In this document: in pieces, positions 26,055 through 35,921 of the stretch | Layout: every line of letters begins with the position of its first letter | Position numbering within the stretch: the stretch's first letter is position 1 | Assembly: GCA_043228905.1 (NCBI GenBank) | Contig: JBHGNT010000002.1 | Location: 16,430,001-16,494,000 of the forward strand | Origin: Azolla caroliniana | Taxonomy: Eukaryota > Polypodiophyta | Reading direction: 5' to 3' | Length of the DNA: 64,000 nt | Program-made: the position numbers and the translations under genes | The notes under the pieces: generated by a model | What the model was told of the DNA's origin: nothing | Database searches by the model: none | Seen by the model: the letters and a program-made list of their open reading frames with translations, nothing else

Positions 26055-26759
26055 TGTCGTGCCCTTCAGCTCCGGATCGTTGCGTGAGTCGGGTGGGAAC
26101 CGCCGAGGTTTTGGACTAGGAGGAAGAGGAATACAACTTAAGGCTAGTTATGAATAATAGGAAGAGAAGTAAGATAGTAATCTCGTGAATCCCACGAGTT
26201 TAGTGTAATTAAAACAATATTTAGATTATAAGAGTAATTTAGATGGCAAAATTCATGAATCCCACGAATATATTAGATTGATCAATCCTTGTATATTAAT
26301 CAACAACCATATACATATTTCTCTCCTCCTTATATAAAGATGGAAGAGGCTAAGCATGGCTTCATGCTTTTTCACCTAAAGTGTCCATGCACACTAAATG
26401 TGCATGTGATGCTTTGTTATTTCCTAAATATAGGGCCCATGCACGCTAGATGTGCATGAGTCACTTTTAATGTCACGTGTAAATAAAATATTCATACTCT
26501 AAAGAATACATGATTTTTACCTTTTAATAAAGGTATGTGTAAATAAAGGTCTTATACGTATTAAATCTACATTTATAACACTAAAGATAAGTTATTACAA
26601 TGGTAAAGTTAGGGTTTATTTACGTGGAGGTGCATGGTTCGAATCCTGCCCTATGCACGTGATGAATTCTTTTGATATATTATTTATTTATTTATATGTA
26701 TCTAAAATCGGATATATTATTTTATGGTTTTCACGTAGTGTGTGGAATACACTACGACA
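26055..26759 (-). repeat. Gypsy A 3' LTR (705 bp)
   Basis: Starts (element sense) TGTCGTAGTGT at 26,759 and ends GGGCACGACA at 26,055. Just inside the element-5' end is a short inverted repeat (CGTAGTGT...ACACTACG on the plus strand, 26,733-26,756). An antisense B-box-like GGTTCGAATCC lies at 26,636-26,646. Confidence 0.95.
26601..26646 (+). other. tRNA-like Pol III boxes in gypsy A 3' LTR, antisense to the element
   Basis: Plus strand: TGGTAAAGTTAGG at 26,601-26,613 resembles an A box and GGTTCGAATCC at 26,636-26,646 matches the B-box consensus exactly. The spacing of 35 is shorter than in a functional tRNA gene (about 43-44). No full cloverleaf could be drawn, so this is not called as a tRNA. 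The same pair is present in the 5' LTR. Confidence 0.6.
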
Positions 26760-29700
26760 TTCGCCCCCTCCGAACCTGCACATCCTCCGGTATGTGCCGA
26801 AGTTCTCGATCCCCCATATCCGTCTTCACCCAAAGCTTCCTCCGATTCTCCCCTTATGTCGACTATGAGTTGTAATTCACTTTCTTCGCTTCCCGCATCA
26901 CCGTGGTCTTCGTCCGATTGCTCCTCGTTGTCGGCCTTGGCTTGGATCACATAGGGTTTGTCGTCGGTCTGCTTCTTGAAAATCTTCACCCGCTTCCCGG
27001 CTATAGGCACTCGTAGTATTGTTCCATCCAACTCGGACAGTCGGTACGTTCCGTTGTCGAAGACTTTCCGAACCTCGTATGGCCCGAACCACCTTTTCGC
27101 GAATTTCCGCATCGTTGTATGTTGATGGTCCAAACTACTGTCATAGACGATCACCCAATCTCCTTCTTCAATCCTCCTCGGTCGTAGTCGGTGCTTTGTG
27201 TCGAACCGCCTTTTGTTCCTTAATCGTGCTTCTTGTTGTCGGCGTATTGCTTCCGCTATGTCTGCCGGTCTTCCCTCTAGTTGTCGTATCCGGACCGCTA
27301 GTAGTTCTTCCCGGCTCATCTCTTCCTTCCACGGTAGCATTGTCCATGTTGCGATCGCGGTTTCCGTCGGCATTACCGGTGCTTGTCCGGTCATGAGTTC
27401 TGCCGGCATGTAACCGGTTATGGAACTATGCGTCGTCCGATCCGCCCATAGTGCATACGGAAGCATCTGCGGCCAGTCCTTCACCTTTCCATCGCATGCC
27501 TTCGCAAGTGCTTTCACGATCGGACTATGTCCTCGTTCGATTTTCCCGTTGGCCTCCGGATTGTATGCCGTTGTCAGCGATAACCGAACTCCGTGTTTAG
27601 CGAAGAATCCCCTAGCTTTGTCCGAGTCGAGTTCTCCCCGGTCCGCAATCACTTGTCCTACGCACCTGTACCTGCAAAATACTTCCTCCAAAAGAAATTG
27701 GCATACCGCGGAACACGTTTTCCTCTGAAGCGCTCGACCTTCTACTTGGTTCGTGAGATCTTGCCGAGCTAATACCAAGTATTTCTTTTTCCCGATCCCG
27801 GTCGGCATGGCCACTATGTCAACCATCCACTTGAAGTTGATTGTCGGTGAGAATGTCGGATGTAACTCATCTCGATGTCGAACCCTGGAGTAGACTTGAC
27901 ATTTCTCGCAGCTTTCTGTGAACTCCGCGACATCTTTGTACATTTTCTTCCACCAATATTTTTGCTTGATCTTCACAAATGTTGCCCATGTTCCTCGGTG
28001 TCCAGCCCAATCGGATTCGTGAAACTCGGACATTATCCGGTTTCGTTGCTCTTTTGTCCCGACTACTCGAAGTGGTATACCATCCGGTCTTTTCGGCGCC
28101 CTCCATATTAATCCGTTTTCCAAGAAGAACTTTTGGACTTGTCTCTTCTTCCTTCGGATCTCAGCTCTTCTTCCTTTATCGTTTGTTGAATCCTCGGCCT
28201 CTTGTAATATCTTCCCGATCATCAAGCTTTCTCCCTCGTATTCTTGTTCCCGGAATTCCCGGATTACGTTTACTCGGCATATGTGCTCCGACGCGAAGTA
28301 GTCTTCGGAAACTTCTTCATTATCCGATTCGGTTATGTCGTCTCCGAACCGAGCCCTTGATAACATATCCGCTACCGCGTTGTCCTTCCCCGAGATGTGT
28401 CGAACCTCCGGATTAAGCGACTTGACATATGCAACCCACCTTAGCATAGCTACATCCGGTATCGTACAACACCGCATCATCCCGAGTATCAGAAGACAAT
28501 CCGTCTCGATCACCACTTCGGCTCCGATCAAATAATCCCGATCCGATTTTATCGCCGACACGACTCCCCACAGTTCTCTTTTGACTTGCGCATATCCACG
28601 TTGCCTTTCATTGAGAACCTTTGCTCCGAATCGGATCGGGTACCGCGAACCATCCGAGTCGGCTTGATTGATGACCCACCCGATACCGGTTGGACTTGTA
28701 TCAACCGTTACTATGATCGGTCGGTCATAGCTCGGCTTCTTAAGTGCTTCCGCCCTCCGAAGCGTCTTCTTCAATTTCTTCATGGCTTTGGTGTGTTCTG
28801 GTTTCCATTCGAATTTCTTACCTTTCCGCAACAAGTGGTAGAGCGGATCCGCTATATGTGCATAGTGCGGAATCCATATGTGATAGAATGCACATGCACC
28901 GAGAAACCTTCGGACTTCGGATGTTGACTCGCATACTTCCTCCATAGCTTGAATCGCATCGATCTTTGTTGGTGACGGTCTTCGGCCGTAGGGCCCACAT
29001 AGATGTCCGACCACCAATATTTCTTCTTGCCCAAATGCCGATTTCTCCCCGGAAAGTGTTAGGTGCACATCTTCTAGGTTTCGCAACACTTTCTCGCAAT
29101 CCTGAATATGGTCGACCACGAACTTCCGGCATCCCCGATCATCCATAGTCTCATCTTTTTCTTCTACCGCGCATCCTTTCATCGGAATGTCATCGAGGAA
29201 CGGCATCGTTATCTCCGGAATGCAGTCTCGAAGCACCTTGTTCATCGCGTTCATCATATGAGCAACTGAGTTTGTCGCTCCTTGTGGTAGTGTGCACATT
29301 CGGACTAATCCTATCGGTGTTCGCATGGTTGTGATGTCTCGGCTCTCCACGGCTAGTTGGAATTGGTCATACCCCGAGTATAGGTCTCCGATGGAGTATA
29401 TCGCACGACCGGCAAAAGCTTCCGCAAATTCGTCCACTATCGGACCGACTCCCGAGTTCCGGATCGTGACTTTATTCACCGGTTGCAAGTCTTGGATAAA
29501 TCGGAGTGACCCATTCTTCTTCGGAACCGTAAACCATCGATTTGAGTACGGAGCAGTTGATGGCTCTAGAATCCCCATCGCCACCTTCTCCTTGAGCAAG
29601 TCAATGACTTTCGGAATATGCGCTCGTGGCACTGGAATCGGCTTCAGGTTCCACGGTACATGGTCAATCGTGAAGATCACCATCGGCTCCACTATTCTCG

Positions 29701-30049
29701 GATCGACGCACCCTATCTCCCTTGAAGTAAATGCAAATGCTTTGCCGTATTGCTCCAACATCTCGTGAAACCGTTCTTCTTCTTTTTGTAAGAGGAACCC
29801 ACCTCCACCGATCCGAAGTTTCTTCCGGGTCTCATCCGTGAAGGCATGTCCGATATCCACGGACTTCCGAAGTGTTTGATCTCCCGAGACTTCTTTCCTC
29901 TTTTGTTCGCTATCGGAGGGTAGTGGTCCCGCGGCCGGTTTCACCTTCTTCTCCACGGTCTTGTATTTCGTACTTACCATTGCTTCTTCTTTGCGGAGCG
30001 TATCCGGCTCCATTTTCTCAATGATCTCGTACATCTCGACCGATTCCAC
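26717..30049 (-). CDS. Gypsy A pol: RT, RNase H, integrase
   Basis: Uninterrupted 1110-codon frame. Reverse transcriptase has the fingers motif PYSNRWFTVPKKNGSLRFIQ, the first catalytic Asp in DLYSGYDQFQLA, LPQGATNSV, and the catalytic box MPFLDDIPMKG (FLDD rather than YxDD). RNase H follows with TVDTSPTGIGW, ETDCLLILGM and SGKDNAVADMLSR. Integrase has an H-x-H...C-x2-C zinc site (GHRGTWATFVKIKQKYWW, CEKCQ). Its catalytic triad is D in WMVDIVAM, D in IADRGEL and E in ANGKIERGH, all present. The acidic tail shows no chromodomain. Translation probably begins upstream: the same frame continues past an in-frame TAA (30,068-30,070) back into the gag overlap, so the mapped ATG is only the first Met after that stop. 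Confidence 0.93.
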   Translation of the reverse strand: MESVEMYEIIEKMEPDTLRKEEAMVSTKYKTVEKKVKPAAGPLPSDSEQKRKEVSGDQTLRKSVDIGHAFTDETRKKLRIGGGGFLLQKEEERFHEMLEQYGKAFAFTSREIGCVDPRIVEPMVIFTIDHVPWNLKPIPVPRAHIPKVIDLLKEKVAMGILEPSTAPYSNRWFTVPKKNGSLRFIQDLQPVNKVTIRNSGVGPIVDEFAEAFAGRAIYSIGDLYSGYDQFQLAVESRDITTMRTPIGLVRMCTLPQGATNSVAHMMNAMNKVLRDCIPEITMPFLDDIPMKGCAVEEKDETMDDRGCRKFVVDHIQDCEKVLRNLEDVHLTLSGEKSAFGQEEILVVGHLCGPYGRRPSPTKIDAIQAMEEVCESTSEVRRFLGACAFYHIWIPHYAHIADPLYHLLRKGKKFEWKPEHTKAMKKLKKTLRRAEALKKPSYDRPIIVTVDTSPTGIGWVINQADSDGSRYPIRFGAKVLNERQRGYAQVKRELWGVVSAIKSDRDYLIGAEVVIETDCLLILGMMRCCTIPDVAMLRWVAYVKSLNPEVRHISGKDNAVADMLSRARFGDDITESDNEEVSEDYFASEHICRVNVIREFREQEYEGESLMIGKILQEAEDSTNDKGRRAEIRRKKRQVQKFFLENGLIWRAPKRPDGIPLRVVGTKEQRNRIMSEFHESDWAGHRGTWATFVKIKQKYWWKKMYKDVAEFTESCEKCQVYSRVRHRDELHPTFSPTINFKWMVDIVAMPTGIGKKKYLVLARQDLTNQVEGRALQRKTCSAVCQFLLEEVFCRYRCVGQVIADRGELDSDKARGFFAKHGVRLSLTTAYNPEANGKIERGHSPIVKALAKACDGKVKDWPQMLPYALWADRTTHSSITGYMPAELMTGQAPVMPTETAIATWTMLPWKEEMSREELLAVRIRQLEGRPADIAEAIRRQQEARLRNKRRFDTKHRLRPRRIEEGDWVIVYDSSLDHQHTTMRKFAKRWFGPYEVRKVFDNGTYRLSELDGTILRVPIAGKRVKIFKKQTDDKPYVIQAKADNEEQSDEDHGDAGSEESELQLIVDIRGESEEALGEDGYGGSRTSAHTGGCAGSEGANVVVYSTHYVKTIK

Positions 30050-30348
30050 CGGGACTACCCGGTTTCCTTAGCTTTTATCTTCCGCAAGCTCTTCAAGTCG
30101 TTGTAGCGTGCTCCCATAGAACACTTCTTCGACTATCCCCACGATTTCTTCATCTTCTTTTATTATTGATGCCGACCGCAACTTATCCTCCACTTGTCGG
30201 TATCCTTTCTTCAATCCTCCGGTTACGGTCGTGTACGTAGATGCCCCATCCAGACCGATTCGTACATGTTTTGCTCCGAGAGTTTTCTTTCTGTGTGGGG
30301 TATCAGGGCTTCTCGGACTATCACTTCCCCACTCCGCAACAGTCCGCT
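30050..30348 (-). pseudogene. Gypsy A gag-pol junction, frame overlap plus one in-frame stop
   Basis: Immediately before the gag stop, another reading frame opens (GTLVPSENGFLKRTVAEWGS) and runs through HVRIGLDGASTYTTVTGG and EEVFYGSTLQRLEELAEDKS to a single TAA at 30,068-30,070, after which the pol frame continues without interruption. This is compatible with a pol expressed by frameshifting, plus one inactivating (or read-through) stop. It is the only clear lesion I see in this element. Confidence 0.7.
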
Positions 30349-32412
30349 TTAAAAATCCATTCTCACTTGGGACAAGAGTTCCCTCTTGTTCCTTTCGTGA
30401 TTTGCCGGCACCGTTAGGAATTGGACGGATTTCCCACCGTTTTGGCTCCGAATTCGCGCAAAAGCCGCATTGCTATCGAGCACCTTCGTCTCCATCCGTG
30501 ATGCCGTGATAAAGGGTTGGACGAGGATGACGGAATGTGAAACCTCATCTTGCACGAAGAAATTTTGGTCGATCTCGACATCCCCGATCTTCACCGTCAC
30601 ATCCGGACAAGCCGCAAATAGATCTTCCGTTGCTTTGGTGGCCGCCCGAATCTTCCATCCATGGTTGGTGTTAATAGGCCACTTTCCCTTCCGGTAGAAC
30701 TCCTTGGACATCAAGTTGATCTCCGATCCGTGATCAATCAATGCTAGCACGGGTTCTTTGATGTTGCCGATTCGGACCGGAGTCTCCGTAGTCGCGCGTG
30801 CCCAATGTGGCCTTGTATAGTGGGAGTTCGGAATTTCGTCCTCCACTTCGGTGTCGTTCATTAAAACGGTGTTCGCATTCACCCTTGGAGCATTTTCCTC
30901 TGTACTTTGTCTTTTTCGCTTCACGAGATCCACGAGAAGATCGTGGAACTCCTTCTTTGCTATTCCGAGTAGCTCCCGAAGCGAGAAATCTACTCGGCTA
31001 TCCAAGATTCTTTCCTCGAACACTCTTTTCAAGTCGGTTTGTTGTTCTATGTCCGAGGCGAGCTTGAATGCCGGAGTCGCCTTTTCTTTTCCCTTACCTC
31101 CGGAGTTCCAGCTTTCCGGTATCTTTGATGGCCCGGCTGCATCCTCCGTGCGTCGTCGTTTCTCGTCCACATACACCTTATGCAATTGACCTAGGGCGTA
31201 TACGCTATTCTTGTCGACAAGGCACTCCCATCCCGTAGCTTCCCGGACGCCTTCCGCGGTGCTTCGGAACTCGTTAGAGTCGGTTTTCTCGGTGTTTTCT
31301 AGAACTTCCGGCCAAAAAGACGTCTTTGCTCTCGATGACTCCCCGACACATATTCCCGCGGTTGTCGCATAGTTGCTTCTTGCTGCCAATTCCTCCTCGA
31401 GCACCTTCTTCATGCCGCCTTTCCGGAAGTTCGGTCGGAGTGGCTTCCGAGAGTCCATCGAATGAATCCGGTTTCCCTCGTAGTAGATGAGATCCCACCG
31501 TAGCGCCTCCTTATGCTCGTCGCAATCCCTCCGATCGTGTTCGGCGCTATCGCACCATATGCACCGTCGGTCCGTATACTTGGAGCTTGTGGGGCGGTCA
31601 TCCGACTTCTTCACCATCGTGATCTTCAGATTCTCCATCTCCTTCAATAGTTGCTCCACCGTAGATGCATCAATCCCCTTATCGGTTGTAGTCTCTCGAG
31701 CCCTCAGTTGATGGTCTTCCAAACCGGTTCTCGGTTTCGGAATCGGTTCCAAAACCCTCTTTTCCTCGTCGGCAAGCCATTGCCCCCTCTTCGTGTATCG
31801 CGCGACGATATCCCGCACGCTTTCCCATGTTTCGGTGAGGCCCCTCTCTGTGGTCGTGTCCTCCAAGAGCACTCCGAGATCTTTCCGGTCCCGGACGTCC
31901 ACGGCTCGCAAGAACATGATCACCTTGTCCGGTACGAGGATAGCTTGATCTCTCGCGGACAACCTCCCGAACCGGCTTTCGAATGCCGAAAACACATCAA
32001 CGACCTTCAATCCCTTGTCCGGCGTCTCCACCCAATCTTCAAATCCCCTTCGCGTCGCCTTGGACGAATCCTCGATGGCGAACGTCCTCTTTAGCTCTAC
32101 TTCAAACGCCTCCCATCTCGGATTTTGTTGTCGTAGCCCATGGATGCTTGCTTGAAGCCCGTCGGTCGCCACCCGGTTGAAGGACGTCACTTGCAGTCCT
32201 TCCGATATTCCGCACCGTAGCATCTCCGCCTTGTAGTCCTGAAGATACCGCGACACGTCTTTCCCGTTGAATTGCCCGTTTCGTTGCACGAGCCGCTCCA
32301 CTGATGCCGCTATCTCCGACATCGCACGTTGTTCTTGTAGCATGCGCTCGAACATCATCATCATGTTGCTAGCCTCCGGTTGATTTTCCATCTCCTTGCC
32401 ACCCGTTTTCAC
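30349..32412 (-). CDS. Gypsy A gag with zinc knuckle and protease-like domain
   Basis: 687 codons starting MKTGGKEMENQPEAS, 17 bases inside the 5' LTR. The N-terminal gag has a nucleocapsid-precursor region (QFNGKDVSRYLQDYKAEML) and FEDWVETPDKGLKVVDVFSA. The zinc knuckle CIWCDSAEHDRRDC (C-x2-C-x4-H-x4-C) lies near residue 285. A retropepsin-like segment near residues 565-660 has LALIDHGSEINLMS and ends FARIRSQNGGKSVQFLTV. The active-site triplet reads DHG where plant gypsy elements usually have DSG or DTG. The protein is uninterrupted. Related gag fragments lie at 25,676-26,054 and in the LARD element. The protease-region wording recalls gypsy elements reported mainly from fungi, but that is from memory and untested. 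Confidence 0.9.
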   Translation of the reverse strand: MKTGGKEMENQPEASNMMMMFERMLQEQRAMSEIAASVERLVQRNGQFNGKDVSRYLQDYKAEMLRCGISEGLQVTSFNRVATDGLQASIHGLRQQNPRWEAFEVELKRTFAIEDSSKATRRGFEDWVETPDKGLKVVDVFSAFESRFGRLSARDQAILVPDKVIMFLRAVDVRDRKDLGVLLEDTTTERGLTETWESVRDIVARYTKRGQWLADEEKRVLEPIPKPRTGLEDHQLRARETTTDKGIDASTVEQLLKEMENLKITMVKKSDDRPTSSKYTDRRCIWCDSAEHDRRDCDEHKEALRWDLIYYEGNRIHSMDSRKPLRPNFRKGGMKKVLEEELAARSNYATTAGICVGESSRAKTSFWPEVLENTEKTDSNEFRSTAEGVREATGWECLVDKNSVYALGQLHKVYVDEKRRRTEDAAGPSKIPESWNSGGKGKEKATPAFKLASDIEQQTDLKRVFEERILDSRVDFSLRELLGIAKKEFHDLLVDLVKRKRQSTEENAPRVNANTVLMNDTEVEDEIPNSHYTRPHWARATTETPVRIGNIKEPVLALIDHGSEINLMSKEFYRKGKWPINTNHGWKIRAATKATEDLFAACPDVTVKIGDVEIDQNFFVQDEVSHSVILVQPFITASRMETKVLDSNAAFARIRSQNGGKSVQFLTVPANHERNKRELLSQVRMDF

Positions 32413-32425
32413 GTCGGGTTCACCA
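32410..32425 (-). promoter_or_regulatory. Gypsy A primer-binding site
   Basis: Minus strand TGGTGAACCCGACGTG, four bases inside the 5' LTR. It starts TGG, as expected for pairing with a tRNA CCA end, but is not the TGGTATCAGAGC initiator-Met site used by the copia elements here. The LARD element has the same 16 bases. The donor tRNA was not identified. Confidence 0.8.
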
Positions 32426-32429
32426 ACTG

Positions 32430-33134
32430 TGTCGCGCCCTTCGGCTCCAGATCGTTGCGTGAGTCGGGTGGGAACCGCCGAGGTTTTGGACTAGGAGGAA
32501 GAGGAATACAACTTAAGGCTAGTTATGAATAATAGGAAGAGAAGTAAGATAGTAATCTCGTGAATCCCACGAGTTTAGTGTAATTAAAACAATATTTAGA
32601 TTATAAGAGTAATTTAGATGGCAAAATTCATGAATCCCACGAATATATTAGATTGATCAATCCTTGTATATTAATCAACAACCATATACATATTTCTCTC
32701 CTCCTTATATAAAGATGGAAGAGGCTAAGCATGGCTTCATGCTTTTTCACCTAAAGTGTCCATGCACACTAAATGTGCATGTGATGCTTTGTCATTTCCT
32801 AAATATAGGGCCCATGCACGCTAGATGTGCATGAGTCACTTTTAATGTCACGTGTAAATAAAATATTCATACTCTAAAGAATACATGATTTTTACCTTTT
32901 AATAAAGGTATGTGTAAATAAAGGTCTTATACGTATTAAATCTACATTTATAACACTAAAGATAAGTTATTACAATGGTAAAGTTAGGGTTTGTCTACGT
33001 GGAGGTGCATGGTTCGAATCCTGCCCTATGCACGTGATGAGTTCTTTTGATATATTATTTATTTATTTATATGTATCTAAAATCGGATATATTATTTTAT
33101 GGTTTTCACGTAGTGTGTGGAATACACTACGACA
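32430..33134 (-). repeat. Gypsy A 5' LTR (705 bp)
   Basis: Same length as the 3' LTR with about 7 substitutions, three of them within the first 21 plus-strand bases. Carries the same antisense box pair at 32,976-33,021 (B box 33,011-33,021). Confidence 0.95.
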
Positions 33135-33146
33135 GCGGTCAGCCAC

Positions 33147-33801
33147 AACAGAAGAGTCCTTGTGTGTCGATTCTGGTACTACTTCATTCGCTCCCTCCAC
33201 ATAAATCCAATATCCATGGCCGAGTAGATACTGGTGCATCTTGTATGCCCAAGATGTGTAGTTGCTCCTATCGAGCTTTTTCGTTCGAAGCAACCTACCC
33301 ATTCCTCTGTCCATTATCTCCTTGTATGTTCTTACTGAGGTTTAAGTTTTGTCTGTGTTACAACACTTGTTGGCAGCAAAGGATTCTCAACCCTCGCGCT
33401 CTGATATACCATGAAAAGATTACCGTGGGGAAACTGAAACATACACACCCGACTTAGCCGGAAAACAACAAAAAACATAGAGAATCAAAAATGGAGATAA
33501 AACATAGCACAAGCGAGAGACAGAGAGAGCAGAAGACTAAGAACTCAATTCAAAATAAAATGTTCTCTGTACATACAAATGTGCTCAGAGAGCACTTTTA
33601 TATAAGTCCTTAGAGGACGGTCAGAAGTATTAACAGGTACTTCAATGCTCATAACTGAGCTATTAACACTAACTCCTAAGAATATAACTTCCAACTAAAC
33701 TAGAAGTGTAGTTCTCTAACGGCCTACAGGCGCTATGTGGATCTGGGCCTAGTCTATCGGTCTTCATCCGATTCAGCACATGTTCAGCTTGCTTCTCAAC
33801 A
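33147..33801 (-). mobile_element. Copia 5: 5' LTR, primer site and gag start
   Basis: Minus strand. The LTR runs from 33,801 (TGTTGAGAAGCAAGCTG) to 33,412, 390 bp, with TATAAAAGTGCTC near 33,600. The primer-binding region reads TGGTATATCAGAGCG (a 2-base insertion in TGGTATCAGAGC) at about 33,396-33,411. The gag opens at 33,314 as MDRGMGRLLRTKKLDRSNYT and KMHQYLLGHGYWIYVEGANE, and breaks off at 33,147 against the gypsy gag fragment. Confidence 0.85.
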
Positions 33802-34085
33802 CTATACAATATTATTGTGGTTCTCAATCACCACTTCAAGCACTTAATGTTGATCTTCATAGTTTGGTCCATCCACAATAGAGTAACATTTATGTGGAAC
33901 CAAGAATGACAATACAAGCACAACTCAGGTGACAAGGAAAATTGCAAGAACTTAAGGTGGGGATATTAATAGTTATACATATAGTTGGCTATGACCTAGG
34001 GCACAAATTCTAGATTGGAAACGTTTTGGATGTGGTGATACATTAAAACTTTGTAATACATTTATCGTTGACATTAGTCAGACGT
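33802..34085. mobile_element. Element X copy 2, left part
   Basis: The stretch near 33,920-34,060 (GACAAGGAAAATTGCAAGAA, TTCTAGATTGGAAACGTTTT, GGTGATACAT) is clearly related to 23,555-23,690. The LARD element interrupts it at 34,086. The copy is much shorter than copy 1 and probably deleted. Confidence 0.5.
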
Positions 34086-34787
34086 TGTCGTGAGGAAAAC
34101 CGGCTACGAGGTGAAACGAGGACGTGGGTGTGTGCACAGCCGCGTGCACGGATACAGGCACATTGTATTTAAACTTGTGCATAATCTAAGACTAGGCTAG
34201 GTCGGTGTGATGGGAGAACCTTAATATAGGCAAATTAAATATGTAGTCTAGTCAAACGAATCTCTGTTCGAAGCAGCTGAGAATAAAGCATGATGTAACT
34301 ATGTGATGTGACGACCCTCCTTCCTTGATCTATAAAAAGGGGAAGAGTAGGATAAAAAGGGAATTGCGCGTTGAGGGGAGAGGGAAGTGTTGTCGGACTG
34401 GGAACCGAGCACCCGCTCTTTGTCTTCTGCTTCGTTTTGTTAGCATGAACGCCTCTGCTCACGTAGGAAGCCCGTGAGCTCCCATCAGAGGCTGCCTGTT
34501 GTATCTTGGTGTGTGAGTGTGTGCGTTGTTCACTGAACTCGTAGCTCAGCCCCGGTTAAGCCGGTTGTAATTCCTGTATCATCTAATCAATTGTTGGCTT
34601 TTGTTTGCCGATCGTTTGGTGTTTGATCTCAATCACGAAAGAGCGGTTGTACCCCATACACCTTGATACCACACGTCTAATGCACCCCTCTAACTCTCCT
34701 AACTCTCCTCTTCTTCTTAAGCTCTTTGGTTCGAGGCCGCCGTGGTCCCGCCTAGCTTCACACCCGTGCGCGGAATATCGTGACATC

Positions 34788-35921
34788 TTTGGTGAACCCG
34801 ACGTGAAACAAGCGGCAGAGGAGTCTGAAGGATGAGGGGAAGCGAGCTTGTTGAAGCCATGGCGGTAGACGTTGATTGGCTAGTAAGCGCTCACGAGGGC
34901 ACGGGTGCCCTTGATAGGGCCATCGAAGCAATCGTCGACACGATATGCTGGTTTGGAGGAAAGAATGTGACGAGCTATCTGGAGGCCTACCGGGCCGAAA
35001 TGATAAGGAGGGACATCCCGGAGGATAGACGACTGTCAGATACCCTCGGGTAGTGACGCCGAGCATCCACATGGAGGTGCTCGAGGTGTAGGCTGGTTGC
35101 CGGACTTGGGAGGAGTTTGAGGGACAGATCCTCGAGAGGTACGGGTTCGATGACTCACTTCGGTTATCAAAATGGTAATTTATGGAATGGGTCGAAAGCC
35201 TCGGAAAGGGGAGGAACATGTCGGTGCTCCTCCAGGAGTTCGAGAAACGGTTTTCTCGGCTCTCGGCATTGGACCGGACTGTGCTCGACACGAGCCGTGT
35301 CCTCCTGCTCATCAAGTCCGTGAACGTGCAGGATCGGGAGAAGGTGGGTCCCCTTTTGGTGAACCCGACGTGAAACAAGTGGCAGAGGAGTCTGAAGGAT
35401 GAGGGGAAGCGAGCTTGTTGAAGCCATGGCGGTAGACGTTGATTGGCTAGTGAGCGCTCACGAGGGCACGGGTGCCCTTGATAGGGCCATCGAAGCAATC
35501 GTCGACACGATATGCTGGTTTGGAGGAAAGAATGTGACGAGCTATCTGGAGGCCTACCGGGCCGAAATGATAAGGAGGGACATCCCGGAGGATAGACGAC
35601 TGTCGGATACCCTTGGGTAGTGACGCCGAGCATCCACATGGAGGTGCTCGAGGTGTAGGCTGGTTGCCGGACTTGGGAGGAGTTTGAGGGACAGATCCTC
35701 GAGAGGTATGGGTTCGATGACTCACTTCGGTTATCAAAATGGTAATTTATGGAATGGGTCGAAAGCCTCGGAAAGGGGAGGAACACGTCGGTGCTCCTCC
35801 AGGAGTTCGAGAAACGGTTTGCTCGGCTCTCGGCATTGGACCGGACTGTGCTCGACACGAGCCGTGTCCTCCTGCTCATCAAGTCCGTGAACGTGCAGGA
35901 TCGGGAGAAGGTGGGTCCCCT
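34788..35921 (+). repeat. 567-bp tandem duplication covering primer site and gag 5' part
   Basis: Unit 1 is 34,788-35,354 and unit 2 is 35,355-35,921; both start TTTGGTGAACCCGACGTG and differ by only a few bases. The junction shares TTTGG with the sequence after unit 2 (35,922-35,926), consistent with microhomology-mediated duplication. The element thus has two copies of the primer-binding site and two gag start codons (34,832 and 35,399). Confidence 0.95.

Larger units (their letters stand above)
26055..33134 (-). mobile_element. Gypsy A, nearly complete young LTR retrotransposon
   Basis: 7,080 bp between TGTCG and CGACA ends. LTRs at 26,055-26,759 (3') and 32,430-33,134 (5') are both 705 bp and differ at about 7 positions by my count, so insertion was recent. 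Flanks give a 4-bp target duplication GCGG (26,051-26,054 and 33,135-33,138). Internal order on the minus strand is primer-binding site, gag with zinc knuckle and protease-like motif, then pol with RT, RNase H and integrase: the Ty3/gypsy order. No chromodomain was found. Its DHGS protease motif, FLDD reverse-transcriptase box and non-Met primer site separate it from the chromovirus gypsy B. Confidence 0.95.

Noticed and set aside
26601-26646. A genuine tRNA gene
   Set aside because: The B box is perfect, but box spacing is short, no acceptor stem pairs, and the copy is part of an LTR repeated at 32,976-33,021.
27019-32180. Plus-strand open frames across gypsy A
   Set aside because: They are antisense shadows of the intact minus-strand gag and pol.
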